DNA from: Collinsella aerofaciens | GTDB taxonomy: Bacteria > Actinomycetota > Coriobacteriia > Coriobacteriales > Coriobacteriaceae | DNA length: 6,112 bases | NCBI GenBank assembly: GCA_008671285.1 | Contig: RPYR01000077.1 | Location: forward strand, 1-6,112 | Direction of reading: 5' to 3' | In this document: positions 1 through 3,636 of the stretch, one piece after another | How the letters are laid out: each line of letters starts with the position of its first letter | How positions within the stretch are numbered: the stretch's first letter is position 1 | Translations under genes and position numbers: made by a program | Notes under the pieces: model-generated | Database searches by the model: none | Seen by the model: only the letters and a program-made list of their open reading frames with translations | What the model was told of the DNA's origin: nothing

Positions 1-30
1 AAACAGCCCAGAGGATATAGCCTCTGAGCT
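1..30 (-). terminator. Intrinsic terminator of the Gly-Val tRNA operon (cut by window edge)
   Basis: Arms at 5-14 and 21-30 pair over 10 bp with one G-U, around a 6-base loop. On the minus strand the hairpin lies 9 bases beyond the CCA end of tRNA-Val. It is followed by GTTT, where the window ends, so the full U-tract cannot be seen. Its position and stem strength fit the end of the tRNA-Gly/tRNA-Val transcript. Confidence 0.75.
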
Positions 31-39
31 GCGAACATT

Positions 40-114
40 TGGTGGGCGTTAGAAGATTTGAAATTCTTACCTCTTCCGTGTCAGGGAAGCGCTCTCCCCC
101 TGCGCTAAACGCCC
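40..114 (-). tRNA. tRNA-Val(GAC), with weakened D and T stems
   Basis: The minus strand folds as a cloverleaf with encoded CCA. The acceptor GGGCGTT pairs fully with AACGCCC, the discriminator is A73, and the anticodon stem CTTCC/GGAAG closes the loop CTGACAC, giving anticodon GAC (80-82) for valine. The core is unusual. The D stem GCGC/GAGC has a G12-A23 mismatch. The T stem AGAAT/CTTCT has U53 opposite C61, where nearly all tRNAs have G53-C61. Base 48 is A opposite G15, where C is expected. U8, A14, U33, the TTC of the T loop and A58 are kept. It starts 3 bases after tRNA-Gly and shares its promoter and terminator. It may be a working but divergent tRNA or one that is decaying. The identity is secure; the functional status is not. 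Confidence 0.8.
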
Positions 115-117
115 AAA

Positions 118-193
118 TGGAGCGGACACCGGGGCTCGAACCCGCGACCCCAACCTTGGCAAGGTTGTGCTCTACCAACTGAGCCATGTCCGC
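118..193 (-). tRNA. tRNA-Gly(GCC), copy 1
   Basis: A complete 76-base tRNA with encoded CCA. The acceptor GCGGACA pairs with TGTCCGC, the discriminator is U73 as usual for bacterial tRNA-Gly, and the anticodon stem CAACC/GGTTG closes the loop TTGCCAA with GCC at 158-160. It differs from the two copies at 2405 and 2631 by one base, at plus-strand position 129. That change replaces U65 with G, so the lowest T-stem pair becomes G49-G65 instead of G-U. It is the first gene of the Gly-Val operon, driven by the promoter at 206-234. Confidence 0.97.
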
Positions 194-205
194 CTGCGAG
201 GATTT

Positions 206-253
206 AATATACGGGATGATCCACCCAAATGCAAGAACTTTTTTTAAAAAGTT
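206..253 (-). promoter_or_regulatory. Promoter of the Gly-Val tRNA operon, with upstream A/T element
   Basis: On the minus strand there is a -35 TTGCAT (229-234), a 17-base spacer and a -10 TATATT (206-211), close to the sigma-70 consensus. Transcription would start near 199, a few bases before mature tRNA-Gly (193). Directly upstream of the -35 is an A/T palindrome, AACTTTTT/AAAAAGTT arms around two bases (236-253). It resembles the UP elements of stable-RNA promoters. The same layout occurs at 2719-2764, which supports both calls. Confidence 0.85.
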
Positions 254-279
254 TTGCGACGCCCTCGCGAACCTCGCGA
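246..279 (-). terminator. Possible terminator after the alpha-glucosidase gene
   Basis: About 55 bases past the stop codon the minus strand has two TCGCGA blocks (274-279 and 265-270) that can pair around three bases, or a GCGA/TCGC hairpin (256-268). A CTTTTT run follows (246-251). The hairpins are short and the U-run is separated from them, so this is a weak candidate. The U-run also belongs to the A/T element of the tRNA promoter, so one stretch may serve both roles. Confidence 0.3.
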
Positions 280-334
280 AGACATCAGCCACCACGGAAG
301 GCGCAGGCAAACGCAAACTCGCCGCAAGAGGCCA

Positions 335-2068
335 CTACATCTCGCCGAGCATGATCCAGGCAGAGCTGTCCTGCGCGAGCCTGCCGTCTGCAAGCGGTGA
401 TGAGGTGAGCAGGACCCTGCCCGCCGGCAGCTCCACAGGTGCTGCACCGAAGTTCGTCACACACGCCCAGCCGTTATCGCGGCGATAGGCGATGACGCCG
501 CCCTCAGCGCCCTCGGCACCATCCGCAAGACCGGTGCGCCCGTCAAGATCGAGCCACGCAAGATCGTTGGCGCACCCGCGCAGCTTGCGCCGCAGCCAGA
601 GGGCGTCACGATAGAGCGCAAGCATCGATGTCGGGTCCGCTTCTTCCTTATCGGCAGCATAATCGGAAAACCATGCAGGCTGCGGCAGATGAGGCGCTGC
701 ATCGGCGTCTGCCGGCGAAAACCCAAACGATCCGCCATGCGCGGGATCGTCCGCTGCCACCCACGGCAGGGGCACACGACAGCCGTCGCGCCCCTTCTCA
801 CGCTTCGGTCCGTGCGTATTGGTCGCAGTAGGGTCTTCGAGTGCAGCCCACGGGATATCAGCCACCTCAAAAAGGCCGAGCTCCTCACCCTGATACACGT
901 ATGCCGAGCCCGGAAGCGCCAGCTCAAGCAAAAGGGCCGCCCGCGCGCGGCGCTCGCCGAGTTCACGGTCCTCGTCATAAGACGACCCGTCGCGCAAGAG
1001 CCAGTCGAGCGCAATCTGGTGGTAGCGCGTCGCCTTGATTTGCGGCAGGGCATAGCGTGTCGCCACGCGCGGCACGTCGTGGTTGGAGAGTACCCAGGTC
1101 GAGGCGGAATCGGATTCGACGGCTGCCTTCAAGCCCTTCTCGATTGCAGTGTGCATGTCATCATAGGTCCAAGTGGCCTTGGCAAACTCAAAGTTGAATG
1201 TCTGGCCAAGCTCGCTGGGACGCGCGTAGAGATACTGGCGCTCGGGCAGCACCCACGCCTCGGCAACGGCACTGCGCGGCGGATTATAGCGGTCGAACAC
1301 GCGGCGCCACTCGCGATAGATCTCGTGGACCTCATTGCGGTCCCACAGCGGATGGGTGCCGTCGTCAACCATGTCATCGCCCTCGGCGAGATGCCACCGG
1401 TCGAGGTCATCGCGGTCGAGATCCTTGGCGAGACCCTGCGCCACATCAATGCGAAAGCCGTCGACGCCTCGATCGCTCCAAAACGCCAGGACGTCGCAAA
1501 AGAGCGCGTGAACCTCAGGGCATGACCAGTCAAAGTCCGGCTGCTCGGGCGTAAACATGTGCAGATACCACTGACCGTCCGCAACACGCGTCCATGCGGG
1601 GCCGCCAAAGTTGGCATTCCAATTGGTGGGAGGCAGCTCGCCATGCTCGCCGCGACCATCGCGGAAGATATAACGGGCGCGTTCGGGCGATCCGGGGCCG
1701 GCGGCAAGAGCGGCTTTGAACCAGGGGTGCTGGTTGGATGAATGGTTGGGCACGATGTCGACGATGACCTTGATGCCGCGCGCGTGAGCCGCAGCGATCA
1801 TGTCATCGAAGTCGTCAAGCGAGCCGAGACGTGGGTCGACATCGCAGTAGTCCGCCACATCATAGCCGCCATCGACAAGAGGCGAAGGGTAAAACGGGCT
1901 CAGCCAGATGGCCTCGATACCCAGTCGCTCAAGATAGTCCATCTGCTGGGTAATGCCCGCGATATCGCCCAGACCCGAACCAGTCGAATCCTTAAACGAG
2001 CGCGGGTAGATCTGATAGATCGCGGCATCGGACATCCACGAGCGCGAAGAAGACTTTTCTGTAGCCAT
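335..2068 (-). CDS. GH13 alpha-glucosidase (oligo-1,6-glucosidase type)
   Basis: A cytoplasmic alpha-amylase-family enzyme of 577 residues, the usual size, with no signal peptide. It should release glucose from the non-reducing ends of short alpha-glucans such as maltose- or isomaltose-type oligosaccharides. The catalytic barrel runs from about residue 13 to 480, with the B domain after strand 3, and a C-terminal beta domain from about 490. All GH13 motifs are present: DIVPNH (104-109); GFRID with nucleophile D208; AVAEAW with acid/base E270; SNHD with D331; and QPDFDW (176-181). Val209 after the nucleophile matches the residue linked in this family to alpha-1,6 activity, where strict alpha-1,4 maltases often have Thr; this is suggestive only. 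The start is ATG at 2068, with AAGGGAG (2078-2084) upstream at good spacing. The frame stays open to 2449 but would run through a tRNA and a terminator, so I rejected the longer form. No transporter or regulator gene is adjacent in the window. Confidence 0.93.
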   Translation of the reverse strand: MATEKSSSRSWMSDAAIYQIYPRSFKDSTGSGLGDIAGITQQMDYLERLGIEAIWLSPFYPSPLVDGGYDVADYCDVDPRLGSLDDFDDMIAAAHARGIKVIVDIVPNHSSNQHPWFKAALAAGPGSPERARYIFRDGRGEHGELPPTNWNANFGGPAWTRVADGQWYLHMFTPEQPDFDWSCPEVHALFCDVLAFWSDRGVDGFRIDVAQGLAKDLDRDDLDRWHLAEGDDMVDDGTHPLWDRNEVHEIYREWRRVFDRYNPPRSAVAEAWVLPERQYLYARPSELGQTFNFEFAKATWTYDDMHTAIEKGLKAAVESDSASTWVLSNHDVPRVATRYALPQIKATRYHQIALDWLLRDGSSYDEDRELGERRARAALLLELALPGSAYVYQGEELGLFEVADIPWAALEDPTATNTHGPKREKGRDGCRVPLPWVAADDPAHGGSFGFSPADADAAPHLPQPAWFSDYAADKEEADPTSMLALYRDALWLRRKLRGCANDLAWLDLDGRTGLADGAEGAEGGVIAYRRDNGWACVTNFGAAPVELPAGRVLLTSSPLADGRLAQDSSAWIMLGEM

Positions 2069-2111
2069 GGGGCGTATCTCCCTTGCAACGAGGTTATGCG
2101 AGATGCCCACG

Positions 2112-2142
2112 ATGATACGCCCAAAGCGGACATTCGCGACAA
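2112..2142 (-). promoter_or_regulatory. Weak candidate promoter for the alpha-glucosidase gene
   Basis: The minus strand has TATCAT (2112-2117) as a possible -10 and TTGTCG (2137-2142) as a possible -35, with a long 19-base spacer. This would give a leader of about 37 bases that includes the ribosome binding site at 2078-2084. A competing candidate lies further upstream: TTGCCC (2332-2337), 17 bases, TACATA (2309-2314). That would give a leader of over 200 bases. Neither is strong; I favour the near one only because its leader is ordinary. Confidence 0.3.
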
Positions 2143-2183
2143 ACAACGCCACAGCCACGCCCCAAAACGATCGCTCCCTCGCG

Positions 2184-2215
2184 GGTTCGAACCTCCCGGG
2201 ACGAATCGACCGATT
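2184..2215. promoter_or_regulatory. Two small palindromes upstream of the glucosidase gene (possible operators)
   Basis: GGTTCGAACC (2184-2193) is a perfect 10-base palindrome with a central CG, a symmetry common in LacI-family operators. Eleven bases away, AATCGACCGATT (2204-2215) has 5-base arms around two bases. They lie about 115-145 bases upstream of the glucosidase start. LacI-type control of alpha-glucosidases is well known, but no regulator is encoded here. The first palindrome could instead be a tRNA T-arm fragment. Confidence 0.25.
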
Positions 2216-2258
2216 AGTAAAAAGAACGGAAGACCCACTCCCCCGGCCATGACACCGA

Positions 2259-2358
2259 GCGGGCTCCGGGTGCCCCAGGTTGCCGCGAAAGAGAAGGGAA
2301 GCGTACTTTATGTACGCGACCGACGATTGAGGGGCAAGATGGGGTGCCCGGGGCTCGC
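2259..2358 (+). repeat. 100-base imperfect inverted repeat, possible structured RNA
   Basis: Arms 2259-2277 and 2340-2358 pair along 19 positions: 15 Watson-Crick and 4 G-U when read as plus-strand RNA, with no mismatch. Inside follow a 2x2 internal loop, a 5-bp helix (2280-2284 with 2333-2337), a large 16/15-base internal loop rich in purines (2285-2300 and 2318-2332), and a 6-bp hairpin GCGTAC/GTACGC (2301-2317). Read on the minus strand, the four wobbles become C-A mismatches. It lies between the alpha-glucosidase gene and a tRNA terminator. I do not recognise the family. A small RNA, a leader element of the glucosidase gene, or a miniature inverted-repeat element are all possible. Confidence 0.45.
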
Positions 2359-2369
2359 ACAGCGTCAAC

Positions 2370-2396
2370 AAAAAACGCGGTTCGTTAGAACCGCGT
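2370..2396 (-). terminator. Intrinsic terminator after tRNA-Gly copy 2
   Basis: A 9-bp perfect stem (2375-2383 with 2388-2396) and a 4-base loop are followed on the minus strand by an uninterrupted T6 (2370-2375, shared with the stem edge). The hairpin begins 8 bases after the CCA end of the tRNA. This is the last and strongest of the three hairpins in this tRNA cluster, and probably the true end of its transcript. Confidence 0.88.
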
Positions 2397-2404
2397 AAAA
2401 TAGT

Positions 2405-2480
2405 TGGAGCGGACAACGGGGCTCGAACCCGCGACCCCAACCTTGGCAAGGTTGTGCTCTACCAACTGAGCCATGTCCGC
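2405..2480 (-). tRNA. tRNA-Gly(GCC), copy 2
   Basis: A complete cloverleaf with encoded CCA, U73 and anticodon GCC (2445-2447). It is identical over its 76 bases to copy 3 at 2631-2706. It is the last gene of the Gly-Cys-Gly cluster. Only 6 bases separate its 5' end from the U-tract of the preceding hairpin, so it has no room for a promoter of its own and probably depends on read-through from upstream. Confidence 0.97.
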
Positions 2481-2486
2481 ATATGT

Positions 2487-2513
2487 AAAACAAAACGGGC
2501 GCCGGAGCGCCCG
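2487..2513 (-). terminator. Terminator-like hairpin between tRNA-Cys and tRNA-Gly copy 2
   Basis: A GC-only 7-bp stem (2496-2502 with 2507-2513) is closed by the stable tetraloop TCCG and followed by TTTTGTTTT (2487-2495). It has the full form of an intrinsic terminator, yet another tRNA of the same strand starts 7 bases later. It may stop only part of the transcripts, or mark a processing site. Confidence 0.8.
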
Positions 2514-2522
2514 GATGTTGCC

Positions 2523-2596
2523 TGGAGGCGAAGCCCGGATTCGAACCGGGGGTAAAGGCTTTGCAGGCCTCTGCCTTACCACTTGGCCACTTCGCC
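2523..2596 (-). tRNA. tRNA-Cys(GCA)
   Basis: A complete 74-base tRNA with encoded CCA. The acceptor GGCGAAG pairs with CTTCGCC, and the discriminator is U73, the main identity base of tRNA-Cys. The anticodon loop CTGCAAA gives GCA (2562-2564). The T stem CCGGG/CCGGG-type pairing around TTCGAAT is intact. It is the middle gene of the Gly-Cys-Gly cluster. Its mature 5' end is one base after the T5 run of the preceding hairpin. Confidence 0.97.
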
Positions 2597-2597
2597 G

Positions 2598-2620
2598 AAA
2601 AAGGACCGCCTAAACGGTCC
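2598..2620 (-). terminator. Terminator-like hairpin between tRNA-Gly copy 3 and tRNA-Cys
   Basis: A 6-bp stem GGACCG/CGGTCC (2603-2608 with 2615-2620) and a 6-base loop are followed on the minus strand by T5 (2598-2602). It lies 10 bases beyond the CCA of tRNA-Gly and abuts tRNA-Cys. Its shape is that of a moderate terminator, but its location means tRNA-Cys would be lost if it worked fully. Confidence 0.72.
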
Positions 2621-2630
2621 GGAAATGCAA

Positions 2631-2706
2631 TGGAGCGGACAACGGGGCTCGAACCCGCGACCCCAACCTTGGCAAGGTTGTGCTCTACCAACTGAGCCAT
2701 GTCCGC
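2631..2706 (-). tRNA. tRNA-Gly(GCC), copy 3
   Basis: A complete tRNA with encoded CCA, U73 and anticodon GCC (2671-2673). It is identical to copy 2. It is the first gene of the Gly-Cys-Gly cluster, starting 12 bases after the -10 of the promoter at 2719-2747. Confidence 0.97.
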
Positions 2707-2718
2707 TTGCGGGTTATT

Positions 2719-2764
2719 AATTTACGCGAGTTGTCCAAAAGACGCAAGTACTTTTTTCAAAAAA
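2719..2764 (-). promoter_or_regulatory. Promoter of the Gly-Cys-Gly tRNA cluster, with upstream A/T element
   Basis: On the minus strand a -35 TTGCGT (2742-2747), a 17-base spacer and a -10 TAAATT (2719-2724) give a predicted start near 2712, just before tRNA-Gly. Immediately upstream of the -35 is T6-G-A6 (2752-2764) followed by GTAC. The promoter at 206-234 has the same order: an A-run, then GTnC, then TTGC. This repeated design supports an UP-element-like role. Confidence 0.82.
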
Positions 2765-2787
2765 CTTGTCTGCCGCATGTTCTTAAT

Positions 2788-2813
2788 AGCCAAACGCGCT
2801 AAAGCGATTGGCT
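2788..2813 (-). terminator. Hairpin at the stop codon of the STAS-HATPase gene (possible terminator)
   Basis: AGCCAA (2808-2813 on the minus strand) pairs with TTGGCT (2788-2793), with an inner CGC/GCG helix and a TTTA loop. The hairpin starts inside the stop codon. No U-run follows directly. The nearest is TTTTTT about 23 bases on, within the A/T element of the tRNA promoter. This is the same layout as after the alpha-glucosidase gene. It could end or protect the operon's message. Confidence 0.35.
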
Positions 2814-3558
2814 AGGCACACGATTCCAGCGCTCCGCTAAACAGCTTCACCATCTGCACGCGCGTGCCGGCGCCGTCCGTACGACGAGCAACCTCCACGT
2901 TATCGACGAGCATACGCATAAGCTTGATACCACGGCCGCGTTCCTCAGATGCAACCGGCTCGCTCGTTTCATCGATAGAATAGCCGGCACCTCGATCAAG
3001 CACCTCAACCACAACGCGATCGCCATAGGCCTGAACCGTCAGGACGCACCCGATACCGCCCGCATGGTCATAGGCATTACCCAGCGCCTCCCCCGACGCC
3101 AATGCGACATCGTAGCGCTCGTCACGGCGCAACGGAAGCGATTCAAGGAGTTCGGCGATGCGATGTCGGTAGTATGGAAGATTCTCGATACCCTGACGGA
3201 CCTCAACGCTCTTACTCCAGCGAGGCAGCTCCCCCACCGGAATGGCAGGAATTGACTCCCGTGCCGGCCCCACGACATGAAGGATATCGACAAGACGAGC
3301 AATCTCCAAAAAGCGAACAACTTCACCTGATGCATTGACGAGCGAAAGCAGGCCTTCTCGCCTCATAAGCTCACGAGCGCGCGTAAGCAGGAATGCCAAG
3401 CCCGTAGAATCGATAAAGCTAACAGCCTGACAGTTGATGACGACACGACGCACGCCGCAGCCAATCAAAGCATCCAACCGCCGACGCAGCGCAGGCACCG
3501 TGGCGATGTCGATATCGCCTGGTGGCGTCAAAACCGCTATGTCATTCCACTCATTCAT
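2812..3558 (-). CDS. Fused STAS anti-sigma antagonist and RsbW-like HATPase kinase
   Basis: A 248-residue cytoplasmic protein joining two partners that are usually separate. Residues 5-98 form a STAS domain of the RsbV/SpoIIAA type, with the phosphorylation motif FIDSTGL (Ser51). Residues 120-240 form a GHKL ATPase of the RsbW/SpoIIAB type: N box EALGNA with E157 and N161, G1 box DRGAG (188-192), G2 box GRG (208-210) and G3 GAGT (229-232). All key residues are present, so an active serine kinase is likely. The order matches a canonical rsbV-rsbW gene pair, as if the two genes had fused. It follows the PP2C gene by 78 bases, presumably in one operon; that enzyme would dephosphorylate Ser51. 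The start is ATG at 3558, with GGGGAA ten bases upstream. A TTG at 3576 would add six residues but has a poorer site. The output partner is unknown. Confidence 0.9.
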   Translation of the reverse strand: MNEWNDIAVLTPPGDIDIATVPALRRRLDALIGCGVRRVVINCQAVSFIDSTGLAFLLTRARELMRREGLLSLVNASGEVVRFLEIARLVDILHVVGPARESIPAIPVGELPRWSKSVEVRQGIENLPYYRHRIAELLESLPLRRDERYDVALASGEALGNAYDHAGGIGCVLTVQAYGDRVVVEVLDRGAGYSIDETSEPVASEERGRGIKLMRMLVDNVEVARRTDGAGTRVQMVKLFSGALESCA

Positions 3559-3636
3559 ACGACCATGGTTCCCCAAAAAAGCCCACTCGATGCATTCGTT
3601 TCCCCAACCGTACGGATTCAGCCCGCCCAGCGTCGT

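Noticed and set aside
689..1525. Long plus-strand open frame of 278 codons inside the glucosidase gene
   Set aside because: It is antisense to a gene with complete catalytic motifs. Long opposite-strand frames are expected in GC-rich coding DNA, and the translation shows no domain.
2301..2317. GCGTAC/GTACGC hairpin as a stand-alone terminator or operator
   Set aside because: It has no U-run on either side, and it fits better as the apical hairpin of the 100-base inverted repeat.
2069..2449. A 127-residue N-terminal extension of the alpha-glucosidase reading frame
   Set aside because: It would be translated through a tRNA-Gly, its terminator and the inverted repeat, and its sequence has no protein-like character. 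The ATG at 2068 has a good ribosome binding site and directly precedes the conserved barrel start.
2365..2700. Open frame across the Gly-Cys-Gly tRNA cluster
   Set aside because: The translation is tRNA sequence read as protein, a common false gene.
2812..3576. TTG at 3576 as start of the STAS-HATPase gene
   Set aside because: It adds only six residues and has no clear ribosome binding site. The ATG at 3558 has GGGGAA at suitable spacing. The TTG cannot be fully excluded.
3559..3636. Possible terminator or promoter between the phosphatase and STAS-HATPase genes
   Set aside because: There is a T6 run but no stem before it, and no convincing -35/-10 pair. I read the two genes as one operon.
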